DNA of 64,000 nt from the NCBI GenBank assembly GCA_910588015.1, contig CAJUOK010000005.1:1-64000 (forward strand), given 5' to 3'. A program made the position numbers and the translations under genes. This stretch comes from an uncultured Christensenellaceae bacterium. GTDB lineage: Bacteria; Bacillota; Clostridia; Christensenellales; UBA3700. A model generated the notes under the pieces. That model was not told the origin of the DNA and did no database searches. It was given only the letters and a program-made list of their open reading frames with translations. Positions 44,500-54,125 of this stretch are shown here, piece after piece; position 1 is the first letter of the stretch; every line of letters begins with the position of its first letter.

Positions 44500-45666
44500 A
44501 TGAGCATAAAACTGGACAAAAATATAGAAAGCGAACTGACGGAAAAATACGCGCAAAGAGACGCTCTATTAAGCAAATTCGCGACAAAAGACGATATGGC
44601 TATACGCAAAGATTCTTATGTGCCAAAAGTCTTTAGACGGCAGTTTATACGCGACTGCGAAGTTGTGCTCAATCTCCCGCTTTTCAACAGATACGCAGGA
44701 AAAACACAGGTCTTCTCGTTGCTCGAAAACGACGATATTTCTACAAGAGCTTATCACGTTCAGTTGGTTTCGAGAATAGCGCGAACGATAGGTTCGGCGC
44801 TGTCGCTTAATTGCGACCTTATAGAAGCCATAGCTTTGGCGCACGACCTCGGTCACTGTCCTTTCGGTCATCGAGGAGAAAAACTGCTTGACAACACGGC
44901 AAAAAAATACGGCTATAGATTTTTTCACCACGTGCAAGGCGCGAGATACCTTCTCGATATTGTAAAGAGCGACTTGTCTTTGCAAGTTATCGACGGCGTT
45001 CTCTGCCACAACGGCGAAGAAATTCTGCCATCTTACTCGCCCAACGAAAAATCCTGCTATTCATTCGAAGACCTCAAAGCAAAATTGGATTTAGCGTATA
45101 TTGGCAAACTTTGCGACAAAGACTTGATGGCAAGCACTCTCGAAGGATGTCTTGTCAGAATATGCGACGTTATAGCCTATGTCGGCAAAGACAGACAGGA
45201 TGCGGAAAAACTTAAATATATCAATTTTTCCGATTTTGGAAATACGGCTTTAGGCAAATACAATCACGAGATAATCTCCGCGTTATCTTGCGACATTATC
45301 AATTCGTCCTACGGAAAAAATCGTATATCGTTGAGCGACGAAGCATACGGCGCGCTTATGCAAATCAAAGACGAAAACTACGCTATGATATACAGAGGAA
45401 ACCATTCGAAAGTCGACGGATACGACGACGAAACTCTGCAAAAGATAGTCGACGAAGTATTTGAAATTTTATGCGACGACCTAACGGGCAATCGCCGAAT
45501 TATCGACAAATATTACCGTCCTTATATATATCCCAATCTTAAGAAAGTCGACGAATATTTCCAAGAAAATTGCGATTATCCGCACCGCGTGGCAATAGAT
45601 ATTATAGCGGGAATGAGCGACAAATATCTTTTGCAATTTCATAAAAAACTATGCAAAAACCAATGA
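44500..45666 (+). CDS. HD-domain dNTP triphosphohydrolase (Dgt-like)
   Basis: A 388-residue HD-superfamily phosphohydrolase expected to cut dNTPs to the deoxynucleoside plus triphosphate. The HD core is present: STRAYHVQLVSRIAR (His), ALAHDLGHCPFGHRGEK with the His-Asp pair near residue 110, and VLCHNGEE later. This matches the dGTPase group. The start follows AAGGAGCAGAAAG. It converges with the YgjP-like gene; only six bases separate the two stops. Confidence 0.92.
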   Translation: MSIKLDKNIESELTEKYAQRDALLSKFATKDDMAIRKDSYVPKVFRRQFIRDCEVVLNLPLFNRYAGKTQVFSLLENDDISTRAYHVQLVSRIARTIGSALSLNCDLIEAIALAHDLGHCPFGHRGEKLLDNTAKKYGYRFFHHVQGARYLLDIVKSDLSLQVIDGVLCHNGEEILPSYSPNEKSCYSFEDLKAKLDLAYIGKLCDKDLMASTLEGCLVRICDVIAYVGKDRQDAEKLKYINFSDFGNTALGKYNHEIISALSCDIINSSYGKNRISLSDEAYGALMQIKDENYAMIYRGNHSKVDGYDDETLQKIVDEVFEILCDDLTGNRRIIDKYYRPYIYPNLKKVDEYFQENCDYPHRVAIDIIAGMSDKYLLQFHKKLCKNQ

Positions 45667-45672
45667 CGGTAT

Positions 45673-46407
45673 TCAATCGTTGAAATGAGTGTAATCGATA
45701 TACTTTCTATTTAGAGCCTTGCTGTGTTCTTTATAAAGCGGGTCCAACTGCGACAGCAAATTATAAAACTTCCCATCGTGGCGGATATGATAAAAATGAC
45801 ATAATTCGTGCAACACAACCGAATCGAGAAGCTCTTCTGGCGCGTATATGAGTTGAAAATTCAAAGTAACCGTCTTTCTGTCAACGGCGCACTTTCCCCA
45901 AGTCGACACGCCCTTTTTTATCTTAAGCGAATAAGCGTAGGGAAATAAGTCTTTGTGCAAAAATCTCAAATAAGAAAATCTATCGGCAAAAATTTTTTCG
46001 CATTGACTCTTATACCATTTGTCGAGCAAAGCTCTTTTGTCTTCGAAATCCCACAAATCGTATACCGTCATAAATATATAGTCTCCCGTTAAGCAAATCT
46101 TTCGCTCTTGCCCTTCTTTAACCATCAACGTATACTCTTTGCCTTGAAATAAGAACTTTTCGCCCGTCATATATTCGTATTTTTCCGCCGACGTTGCGTT
46201 TTGCAATATCTTTTGGACAGACTGCTTTATCCAGTCTATATTGCGTAAAACGAACTTGTCGACTTGTTCTTTAGGCGTGCGCAAGGGACAGGACACTGTG
46301 ACCTCGCACTTTGACGTTATCCTCATTCTGATGTTGCGCATATTTTTACGCGTCAATATATATTCTATTTTTTCTCCGCCTAACTCGGCGATTTGTCTTT
46401 CGCTCAT
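45673..46407 (-). CDS. YgjP/DUF45-type metallopeptidase
   Basis: A putative zinc protease of 244 residues. The metal motif VVLHELCHFYHIRHDGKFY has the HExxH pattern and a third ligand in the HDGKF stretch. STWGKCAVDRKTVTLN is the conserved strand of the YgjP/WLM-related group. The function is poorly known. The ATG at 46407 is only seven bases from a -10 box and has no ribosome binding site, so the mRNA is probably leaderless; a TTG at 46443 would lie within the promoter -35 box and is rejected as start. Confidence 0.9.
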   Translation of the reverse strand: MSERQIAELGGEKIEYILTRKNMRNIRMRITSKCEVTVSCPLRTPKEQVDKFVLRNIDWIKQSVQKILQNATSAEKYEYMTGEKFLFQGKEYTLMVKEGQERKICLTGDYIFMTVYDLWDFEDKRALLDKWYKSQCEKIFADRFSYLRFLHKDLFPYAYSLKIKKGVSTWGKCAVDRKTVTLNFQLIYAPEELLDSVVLHELCHFYHIRHDGKFYNLLSQLDPLYKEHSKALNRKYIDYTHFND

Positions 46408-46414
46408 ATTTATG

Positions 46415-46443
46415 ATTTTATCATTTTTACGATAATATTGCAA
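46415..46443 (-). promoter_or_regulatory. Promoter implying a leaderless mRNA
   Basis: On the minus strand TTGCAA (46438-46443), a 17-base spacer, TAAAAT (46415-46420). The ATG at 46407 is where transcription should begin. Confidence 0.65.
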
Positions 46444-46606
46444 TCAAGTAAACAGGCTAAGCAAAATCGCCGTTTTGTCCATAATATTTATATAAATTTA
46501 TACTTTTTGATATTGCTAACTTTTTAAAAATATGATATGATAGATAAAAACGAATATCAACCCGACGGCGCGTTTTGATTAAACCGTATGCCGAGGAGGA
46601 GAAATA

Positions 46607-49600
46607 ATGGGATACGATAAAAAAACCATAGTAAAAAAAGCTTTATCCAAATCAGGTCACATATTCAATATATGGGATTTGAAATGCTCTATCAACAAAA
46701 AAGTCGGCGAGCTAAAAGCGGAAATAATCAAAAGCAAAGAGCCTATCAAATGGCAAGACCTTGACAAAAGCGCTTTTAAGCCAATACGCCAATGGCAGTC
46801 TTGGGGCAAACGAAAAGAATACGCCGACAGCTTTGATTGCGCTTGGTTCCATTTTACAGGTCAAGTTCCGCCCAAAGCAAAAGGCAAAAGCGTGATTTGC
46901 AGAATAAAACTTCAAGGCGAAGGCTTGGTATTCAATCCAGACGGAATTGTCTTGCAAGGTATAACGCAAGTATTGAGCAAAGGCGACGTCTTCCACTCGC
47001 TTATCGCCAAACAGCGCATCGATATAGCCAAAAAATCTACTGGCGACGAAAAAATAGATTTGTATGTCGACGCCGGATTCAATGGCAAATTCAGAATAAG
47101 AAAATGCACGGCGCACTTAAGACGCTGCGACATTTGCATACACGACGAAGATATAAATCAATATTACTATGACTATATAGATTTGTTCTTCATTATGACC
47201 ATTCTCGATAAAGAAAGCGACAGATATAAAGAAATAGACAAAGCTCTTAAACAAAGTTATAAGATATATAAAAAACAAGGAGCGGCGGCGGCAAGAGAAT
47301 TCTTAAAGCCCACTATCGAGAAAAAGCCCGAATATCAAGCTACGACGTATTACTGCATAGGTCACGCGCATATTGACCTCGGTTGGCTGTGGCCGATAAG
47401 AGAAACAAAGAGAAAAGTCGCGCGCACTTTTGCCAACCAATTGCGCAATCTTGCGATATACGACGGCTTTTATTTTGCCGAATCTCAACCGCAGATGTTC
47501 GAATGGCTGCGCGAAGAATATCCCGAACTCTTTGAAAGAGTAAAAAAATACGTCCTCGAAGGAAGAATAGAACTTCAGGGCGGAATGTGGGTAGAAAGCG
47601 ACACCAATCTCACAGGCGGAGAATCTTGGATAAGACAGTGCCTATACGGTCAAAAATATTGGAAAGACAATTTTGATTTCAAATCGAGAATGTGTTGGCT
47701 TCCCGACGTTTTCGGCTTCCCCGCAACGCTTCCGCAGGTTTTGAAAAAGTGCGGTATGGATTATTTTATGACCATTAAACTCACGTCAAACGATTTCAAC
47801 AGATTCCCCTATCGCTCATTCAATTGGAAGGGACTCGACGGCACGAAGTTGCTCTCGCATATGGAACCGCTCGGCGATTACAATGCAGGCAACTCCCCTC
47901 TTGCCATATTCAAATCCGAAGACAGGTATTCCGAAAAAGATATATGCGATAAAGCGCTTTTGATATATGGCGACGGCGACGGCGGCGGCGGTCCCGGCGA
48001 AGGTCATCTCGAATATATGATGCGTCATAAAAAGAATATAGACGGGCTTGCGCCTTGCAAACCCTCTCCCGCAGTCAACTTTTTTGACGATATAAAAGAT
48101 ATGGCGGACAAACTGCCAACGCACGAAGGCGAACTGTATTACGAAAGACACCAAGGCTGTTACACTTCGCAAGCCAACGCAAAAAAATGGAATAGGCGTA
48201 TCGAAGAAAAATTGCACAAGCTCGAATGGTTGGGCGCGGCGGCTTTTCTCAAAAATATAAATTACGACAGACAAAAAGTCGAAAAAATTTGGAAAGAGGT
48301 ATTGTTATATCAGTTCCACGACATCTTGCCCGGTTCTTCTATCAAGCGTATTTATGACGAAGCTTACGCAAGGTATCAGATAATCTACGACGAACTGACG
48401 GAGATAGAAAACACTATTATTTCGGCAATGTCTAATGAAAAATCGACAAGCGCGGTCAACCCAGTAGACTTTGACAGAAGCGAGTACGTCAAAGTGGGAG
48501 ACGAATGGTATAGAGCCGAACTCAAAGCTCACTCCGTCGGAAAACTTGCGCCTGCAAATATTGACGCGTCTCAATTTGCATATAACGAAAATACAATAGA
48601 AAATGCAAAACTCAAGGTAACTTTCGGACAAAACGGCGAAATAGTTTCGCTAATCGATAAGGAAAACAATAAAGAGCTTGTCAAAGAATATTTTAACAAA
48701 CTCGTCGTATACTCCGACCCGTTCAAGTATTACAATGCTTGGGATATATCTTGGGGCAAGGACAAAGACACAAATTATATGATGATGAAAAAGTGGGAGT
48801 TTAAGTTGACGTCATCCAATACTTATATCGACGGAGCTTACCTCGTGAGAGAGAATTCCTTCAAATATCACGATTCGGCTATCGTACAAAAAGTAACTCT
48901 CAAAATAGACGGAGACACACTCAACTTCGACACCGCTGTCGACTGGCACGAAGAACTTAAAATGCTCCGCGCAGACTTCGTTCCGACGGTGTTTGCCGAC
49001 AACGTGAAATGCAATATCCAATTCGGCAACTTTGACAGAACGACGAGCGAAGACGACGCGGACGAAGATTACAATCCCAAGTGGGCGCAATTTGAAGTTT
49101 GCGCGCATAAATTTGTCAATATCGACGGCGACGGTTACGGCTTTGCGCTGCTCAACAATTGCAAATACGGTCATCGCGCAAAGAACGGATTTTTATCGTT
49201 GGCATTGCTGCGTTCTCCGATATTCCCCGACCCCACCTGCGACAGAGGTTCTCACTCTTTCAGTTATGCAATCTATCCGCATAAAGAAAAATTCGAAGAC
49301 ACAGACCTTATGGCAAAAGGATATTGCTTCAACAATCCAATCGATATTATAGATAACGATTTGGAAATAGACACTCTCGTCAAATTCGATAGCAAGAATA
49401 TAATAATCGAAACAATAAAAGTCGCTGAAGACGAAGAAGGTATAATCGTAAGAGCGTACGAAAGTCTGGGGCAAGCTGTCAAATCTGCTTTGGATATCAA
49501 TTTCGACAGCTCATCAATCTATGAATGCGATATGTTGGAAAACAAAGAAAAATTCGTAAAAGGGTCTACGTTTGAATTCAGCCCATATGAAATAAAGACG

Positions 49601-49618
49601 ATTTATATAAAGAGATAG
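46607..49618 (+). CDS. GH38 alpha-mannosidase
   Basis: Removes alpha-linked mannose residues, probably in the cytoplasm since no signal peptide is present. The 1003 residues match the large bacterial GH38 class. The catalytic domain has IGHAHIDLGWLWPIRETKRK (about 250-269, zinc ligands and substrate contacts), QPQMFEWLREEYP, QGGMWVESDTNLTGGES, and the nucleophile Asp (about 366) in CWLPDVFGFPATLPQ. FHDILPGSSIKRIYDEA marks the mid domain, and beta-sandwich domains follow. The ribosome binding site is AGGAGGAGAAATA. No transporter is adjacent. Confidence 0.96.
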   Translation: MGYDKKTIVKKALSKSGHIFNIWDLKCSINKKVGELKAEIIKSKEPIKWQDLDKSAFKPIRQWQSWGKRKEYADSFDCAWFHFTGQVPPKAKGKSVICRIKLQGEGLVFNPDGIVLQGITQVLSKGDVFHSLIAKQRIDIAKKSTGDEKIDLYVDAGFNGKFRIRKCTAHLRRCDICIHDEDINQYYYDYIDLFFIMTILDKESDRYKEIDKALKQSYKIYKKQGAAAAREFLKPTIEKKPEYQATTYYCIGHAHIDLGWLWPIRETKRKVARTFANQLRNLAIYDGFYFAESQPQMFEWLREEYPELFERVKKYVLEGRIELQGGMWVESDTNLTGGESWIRQCLYGQKYWKDNFDFKSRMCWLPDVFGFPATLPQVLKKCGMDYFMTIKLTSNDFNRFPYRSFNWKGLDGTKLLSHMEPLGDYNAGNSPLAIFKSEDRYSEKDICDKALLIYGDGDGGGGPGEGHLEYMMRHKKNIDGLAPCKPSPAVNFFDDIKDMADKLPTHEGELYYERHQGCYTSQANAKKWNRRIEEKLHKLEWLGAAAFLKNINYDRQKVEKIWKEVLLYQFHDILPGSSIKRIYDEAYARYQIIYDELTEIENTIISAMSNEKSTSAVNPVDFDRSEYVKVGDEWYRAELKAHSVGKLAPANIDASQFAYNENTIENAKLKVTFGQNGEIVSLIDKENNKELVKEYFNKLVVYSDPFKYYNAWDISWGKDKDTNYMMMKKWEFKLTSSNTYIDGAYLVRENSFKYHDSAIVQKVTLKIDGDTLNFDTAVDWHEELKMLRADFVPTVFADNVKCNIQFGNFDRTTSEDDADEDYNPKWAQFEVCAHKFVNIDGDGYGFALLNNCKYGHRAKNGFLSLALLRSPIFPDPTCDRGSHSFSYAIYPHKEKFEDTDLMAKGYCFNNPIDIIDNDLEIDTLVKFDSKNIIIETIKVAEDEEGIIVRAYESLGQAVKSALDINFDSSSIYECDMLENKEKFVKGSTFEFSPYEIKTIYIKR

Positions 49619-49635
49619 TTGCTATACAGTCCAAT

Positions 49636-49670
49636 AAAAAAGAACTCTAAAAATTATAGAGTTCTTTTTT
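49636..49670. terminator. Bidirectional terminator
   Basis: AAAAAAGAACTCTA / TAGAGTTCTTTTTT stem of 14 bp. It serves both the mannosidase gene and the convergent gene ending at 49689. Confidence 0.92.
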
Positions 49671-49688
49671 GCCGACTTTATAATAATA

Positions 49689-52022
49689 TTATACCAATCT
49701 TATAGTAAATGTTAATGTTGAAGTATTTCCCGTTCTATCTATTACAACGATTTTGTTTGTTCCCGCTTTCAAAAGGTCGTTCATATTTTCGTAAGGCTCG
49801 TTTCCATAGAATATCGTTATCGATTTAATGACGTCATTATCAGTGACTTTTAATAAAGTAAATAAGTCATATACCTTTGCGCCAGAGCTTAAAGTAACTT
49901 GATTATCATTTAAAGTTTCCAGTTGTAATTGAGGTTTTTCTATATCGATACAAGTTATTTTTAATTTTAACGAACCGTTTTCAATAATCGGCTGATAATT
50001 GCAATTAAATCCGTCGACGACATTTTCGAACGCGCTATATGTTCCAGAACTTACGCTTGCATTTTCATAGTTGGAGCAAACGGCGTCATTGACCTTGCTT
50101 TCTTTCACCAAAACATATCCTAGCGTTAGGTTTATAATTTGATTAGCGCTTAATCTTTTATCTTTTAATACGAATTGAGAAATATCGTAACTGCCCCTTA
50201 ATGTCAAAGATAGGTCGTTGCCTTCATAGACTACGTAGTTAGTCAGCAACGTATAGTTCATATTGCTTGCGCTATCATAAAGAACCAAGACAATTGAATA
50301 TTTAGCGTTCTTTTCTAGTAAAATACTTGATTTCACAGTCGCTGAAGCGTCAATCGTCAACGTGTTATCCGTAAGAGACGTTGTTTCGTTAAAATCTTCA
50401 AGCGTAATTACCGTTGAGATTGCGCTTTTGTTCAAATCCTCAACTTTTAAATTTATTGCTTTATTTTTAATTGTATTATACAAGTTCTTCACATCTTTTG
50501 ATAAAGATATCTCTTCGATAAACTCTTTAGATACCGCCGTTAAAAAGTTATCCAAGTTGTTTTCAAACGCATATTTATCGTCTAACTGCTGACACATTTT
50601 AGCAAAATGAGCTGATATTGTTTGATTGGAAACACCTATATTTATTGCGAATTTTGATAAATGTTTAGCAATATTCCAAGTGAGCAAATCATATGTTTTG
50701 TCTTGATAAGTCATTGAAGAACACACAGTTTCTCTAGTTGCTCTGGCAACTGCGTTTTGATTTTTATTATGGTCGCACTTATACACTAACAATCCCGAAT
50801 CGTTGATTCTCTTATAACATTTAGTACACACCGTATTTGAAGAAGTTCCCTCGGTGCCCATAACCTGTCTTGTATAGTAGCTGCTATTTTTAAAACTTTT
50901 TATAATATCATTTTTCGATGCGCTGTCAGTACGCAAATGAAACATATTCTTTAATTCGATTTTGTCCAAACTGTTTTCTGCGTCATAATAATCCCAAGCG
51001 TCAACAAAATAAATGGCGTCGTCTGCTTGTTTAAGATAATAAGCTAAATTGGTAGTGTTAATATCCGAATAATAATCGGTATTGGAATTTTGCTCGATTT
51101 TTATTAGTTCGACGTTATTTGAATCGGTGTAATTCAGTTGAACAACTTTCTTCATAACTCCGCCCTCGCGATATGTGTCCAAATCGAGTTCTCTACCGAT
51201 ATTTCCGCCGGGATTATTTGTAATTTTATCCGGATAAGTCTCTACGTCTTTTCTAATTACGCTTTGTATTTTTGTAGTTGACGTATCCTGTATATTTGCC
51301 AAATATTGACATTGTATGGGATAGAATTCCTTATTGAATTTTGCAAAATCCACAACTGAACATTCGACGACTTCTTTGTTGTCTTCATTGTAATAATAAT
51401 TTGCCTGCATTATTTGATATTGCTCAAGGTCGTCGTCATAATAAGAGCTGTATATTTTATTTTCAGAGGAAGTGTAGATTCCGCAAGTGTAGCTCCAAGT
51501 CATTCTTGTCACGCTGATTTTTTCAGAAGTTTTGTCATAATCCAGTTTATAATAAAAATTATTGTAACCGTCTTGAGCGTGTTGAGCCTCAAAGTATCTC
51601 GGCAATTGGAACCATTTGCCAAACGCAGGCACCATATCCAAAACCGTATAAATCTCTTCTTTTATCTCCAATATATCAGTTTCACTTCTTGTCGCAGTTC
51701 CCGTGATGCTTGCCAATTCATCAACAATACTTTGATAATCTTTCAAATCAAAAGATAAATCATCTAAATACTCCGATTTATCCGGCGTCGAGGACGTAAG
51801 CTTGACATTTTGAGCATTACTAGCCAATAAATCAATATTCGGCAAATACTGCGCTTTTTGAACACGGTCTTTCACTGCCATACCGGTTGCAAAATCGTAA
51901 TTGAAGTTTTTATCATTATTGTTAAAAATAAAATACGAACCGATTACTACGGCAGCCAAAACAAGCAATACCAAAACAGCGATAGTAATCTTCCCTTTAG
52001 TTGACTTAAAAAACTTTGTCAT
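49689..52022 (-). CDS. Large membrane-anchored extracytoplasmic protein, unknown
   Basis: A 777-residue product that I do not recognise. A basic N-terminus and a single hydrophobic helix (residues 13-33) without lipobox or clear cleavage site suggest an N-terminal anchor. The rest is hydrophilic and rich in N, D, S and Y. A Cys group, CTKCYKRINDSGLLVYKC, near residue 395 could bind zinc. The last 90 residues look like a bacterial Ig-type domain (GNEPYENMNDLLKAGTNKI). The ribosome binding site is a run of G (GGGGGAT). It is monocistronic. A surface-protein role is a guess. Confidence 0.78.
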   Translation of the reverse strand: MTKFFKSTKGKITIAVLVLLVLAAVVIGSYFIFNNNDKNFNYDFATGMAVKDRVQKAQYLPNIDLLASNAQNVKLTSSTPDKSEYLDDLSFDLKDYQSIVDELASITGTATRSETDILEIKEEIYTVLDMVPAFGKWFQLPRYFEAQHAQDGYNNFYYKLDYDKTSEKISVTRMTWSYTCGIYTSSENKIYSSYYDDDLEQYQIMQANYYYNEDNKEVVECSVVDFAKFNKEFYPIQCQYLANIQDTSTTKIQSVIRKDVETYPDKITNNPGGNIGRELDLDTYREGGVMKKVVQLNYTDSNNVELIKIEQNSNTDYYSDINTTNLAYYLKQADDAIYFVDAWDYYDAENSLDKIELKNMFHLRTDSASKNDIIKSFKNSSYYTRQVMGTEGTSSNTVCTKCYKRINDSGLLVYKCDHNKNQNAVARATRETVCSSMTYQDKTYDLLTWNIAKHLSKFAINIGVSNQTISAHFAKMCQQLDDKYAFENNLDNFLTAVSKEFIEEISLSKDVKNLYNTIKNKAINLKVEDLNKSAISTVITLEDFNETTSLTDNTLTIDASATVKSSILLEKNAKYSIVLVLYDSASNMNYTLLTNYVVYEGNDLSLTLRGSYDISQFVLKDKRLSANQIINLTLGYVLVKESKVNDAVCSNYENASVSSGTYSAFENVVDGFNCNYQPIIENGSLKLKITCIDIEKPQLQLETLNDNQVTLSSGAKVYDLFTLLKVTDNDVIKSITIFYGNEPYENMNDLLKAGTNKIVVIDRTGNTSTLTFTIRLV

Positions 52023-52302
52023 TTAGCTATCCCCCATTGACGTTTTATATTATGATTATAACACATCTTTTTGATAACCGCGCGTTTTTACATATTTTTT
52101 ACAATTGTACTATAAAGCTAATATAATCGCATTAAAATTTATAAATCAAGTCCGCAAATAAATTACTTCACTTTACTGTATAAAGGGGTTATGGATTTTC
52201 GAGCGCAGTTGCCAAAAATCTAATTTATCTATACATAAATAATTTACACTTGTGTAATTATATTTATCATAAAACCGTTGCATATAAAACTCTAAAAATT
52301 TC
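52023..52302. other. Intergenic region between divergent genes
   Basis: No gene was found. On the minus strand TATAAT at 52055-52060 is a probable -10 box for the 49689-52022 gene, with no clear -35 box. The remainder is AT-rich and without recognised structure. Confidence 0.5.
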
Positions 52303-52331
52303 TTGACAAACAATTTTTTGAACCGTATAAT
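52303..52331 (+). promoter_or_regulatory. Promoter of the first zinc-ribbon membrane gene
   Basis: TTGACA (52303-52308), a 17-base spacer, TATAAT (52326-52331). The following leader, with ATATCAATTAATTATACA, is nearly the same as that of the paralogue at 54.1 kb. Confidence 0.85.
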
Positions 52332-52387
52332 AAATATATCAATTAATTATACACACTATACATTTTTTTATGTCAAAGGAGAGATAT

Positions 52388-53644
52388 ATGGAATGTTTTC
52401 ACTGCGGTCTTGAAAACAATGAAGACGCAATTTTTTGCAAACATTGCGGTCTGCGAGTCGACGGTAAAGTTCAGTGTCAAGAATGCGGAGAGATGATAGA
52501 CTTTGATTCTCAATACTGCGAACACTGTGGAAACGATATGCAACGCGATAGCGAAAATCAATTCGATTCAACAAAACAAAATGATGAGTTTTACGGCGTA
52601 AACAAGGAAAGAAAAGTTGATTACAAAAAATTGCTTGGCAGTATTTTTGCCATAGCTGCAACTTTGGTATCTTTTATTTTCACGTTTTTGATAGGCGTGC
52701 AACTTACGGATAAAACATTGGAAAACTTGACTGCTTCACATATTTCTTATAAATCAGGTTTTAGCATATTCTATTTCTTTGGCGAAATCTATGGCGAAGC
52801 GTCGTTTGACGAATATGTTTATGCAGCAGTCGGCACAGCGTTAAGCGTTGCTATCATTGCAGTTGTTACGTCGCTTGCGATAATAACGCTTGTCAATTAT
52901 GTAAAGTACGTTTTAGGTCAATCAAATGCGCCGTATTTTAAATTTGCATTGTCAACAAGCATTACTTATGTCTTAGGCGTTACTCTGTTTTATGCGCTTA
53001 ATTGTTCTGTTTTTAAGTCGATATTTGACGGCGCAGAATTCTCTTATAAACTCGACAATATCACAATATTAGGTTTAGTCCTATCGGTTTTTCTAATACT
53101 GGCAGCGATAGTTTGCAAATCTACTTCAGAAAAAAGTTTGTCCGATAAAGAAGTTTGCATAAAAAACGGCTTTGGAATATCCAATTTGATTATGCTTTCG
53201 GTTTTAGCGATGCTTATTGCCGCTCCGTCTATCAACACTTCTTACCAAAACAGCGAAACCAACTCGGGATTTTTATACACAATAGAATGTTTAAAGTTCG
53301 TAAAAAACATAGAGTATTTTAACTTCAATCTTTTTCTTGGACTAATCATAGAAATTGCAATGCTGATAACAATATTTGTGAGCATTTTAGGAATTACAAA
53401 AACGCTTGCCGATTCCAATAAACGAAAAACCCAACTTGGTACTGCCATTGCGATTACAATACTTTCACTCATCGATATAATTGTGGTTTCCAAAATCAAC
53501 AACGAATATGTAGAATACCTTGGAGAGAATTATTCTTCAAGCGTAACCAATCTTGTTCCCATTGTCATCATAAGCGCTATTTTTATGATAACAGAGATAC
53601 TGCACGTCGTCACACGCAAAAAACTTGATAGACTTGACTCTTAA
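52388..53644 (+). CDS. Double-zinc-ribbon multispanning membrane protein, paralogue 1
   Basis: A 418-residue protein. Residues 1-50 contain two zinc ribbons: MECFHCGLENNEDAIFCKHC, then CQECGEMIDFDSQYCEHCG. A charged linker of 40 residues follows, then about eight membrane helices. The start at 52388 follows AAAGGAGAGATAT; the ATG 18 bases upstream has no site. It shares its N-terminal region, topology and upstream DNA with the 54126-55526 gene. Function is unknown; zinc ribbons of this kind often couple to other membrane or regulatory partners. Confidence 0.87.
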   Translation: MECFHCGLENNEDAIFCKHCGLRVDGKVQCQECGEMIDFDSQYCEHCGNDMQRDSENQFDSTKQNDEFYGVNKERKVDYKKLLGSIFAIAATLVSFIFTFLIGVQLTDKTLENLTASHISYKSGFSIFYFFGEIYGEASFDEYVYAAVGTALSVAIIAVVTSLAIITLVNYVKYVLGQSNAPYFKFALSTSITYVLGVTLFYALNCSVFKSIFDGAEFSYKLDNITILGLVLSVFLILAAIVCKSTSEKSLSDKEVCIKNGFGISNLIMLSVLAMLIAAPSINTSYQNSETNSGFLYTIECLKFVKNIEYFNFNLFLGLIIEIAMLITIFVSILGITKTLADSNKRKTQLGTAIAITILSLIDIIVVSKINNEYVEYLGENYSSSVTNLVPIVIISAIFMITEILHVVTRKKLDRLDS

Positions 53645-53675
53645 AATCCACATTTAGTAAATTAAAATATAATTA

Positions 53676-53706
53676 ACCGCTATTGATTTAACCAATCAAT
53701 AGCGGT
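53676..53706. terminator. Terminator after paralogue 1
   Basis: Perfect 13-bp stem, ACCGCTATTGATT / AATCAATAGCGGT, with a five-base loop, followed by CATTATTTT on the plus strand. Confidence 0.8.
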
Positions 53707-53791
53707 CATTATTTTACGGTAATTTTATCTCATTAATTTTAGATAATCATTTAGTTGACGTAAAATAGTTTCATATTTTAAAACTTGTTAT

Positions 53792-54004
53792 TTACACTTC
53801 GGAAATTCCCAATAAATAATCTGCAGACACGTTGAGAATTTTGCAAACCTTGATTAATTTTTCATAATCCATCTGATATCTTCCGCTTTCATATGTTTGA
53901 TATTGTTGTAAGACTATTCCCAGCATATGGCTAACTTCCCTTTGCGTTAGATTGTTCGCCTTCCTGCTCTCTTTTAATCTTCTGCCCACTTCAATATTTA
54001 TCAT
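53792..54004 (-). CDS. Small XRE/Cro-type regulator of the zinc-ribbon genes
   Basis: A 70-residue HTH_XRE protein (LKESRKANNLTQREVSHMLG, recognition helix around LQQYQTYESGRY; ends SADYLLGISEV). It is divergent from paralogue 2, and the shared 121-base region holds a palindrome that overlaps the promoter of paralogue 2, so repression of that gene and of itself is likely. It resembles the regulators in the 24.8-26.0 kb cluster in size and probable operator sequence. Confidence 0.9.
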   Translation of the reverse strand: MINIEVGRRLKESRKANNLTQREVSHMLGIVLQQYQTYESGRYQMDYEKLIKVCKILNVSADYLLGISEV

Positions 54005-54024
54005 AAAACTATTGTAGTATAAAA

Positions 54025-54066
54025 CACTGTAATTTTCTTGACATACAGTATTTTACACTGTATAAT
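54025..54066 (+). promoter_or_regulatory. Promoter with overlapping TACAGT/ACTGTA operator
   Basis: TTGACA (54038-54043), a 17-base spacer, TATAAT (54061-54066). The spacer and -10 box contain the palindrome TACAGT-7 bases-ACTGTA (54044-54062); a further ACACTGTAA lies at 54025-54033. Confidence 0.85.
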
Positions 54067-54125
54067 AATTATATCAATTAATTATACAAATAATACATTT
54101 TATTTATTACGCCAAGGAGAACTAT

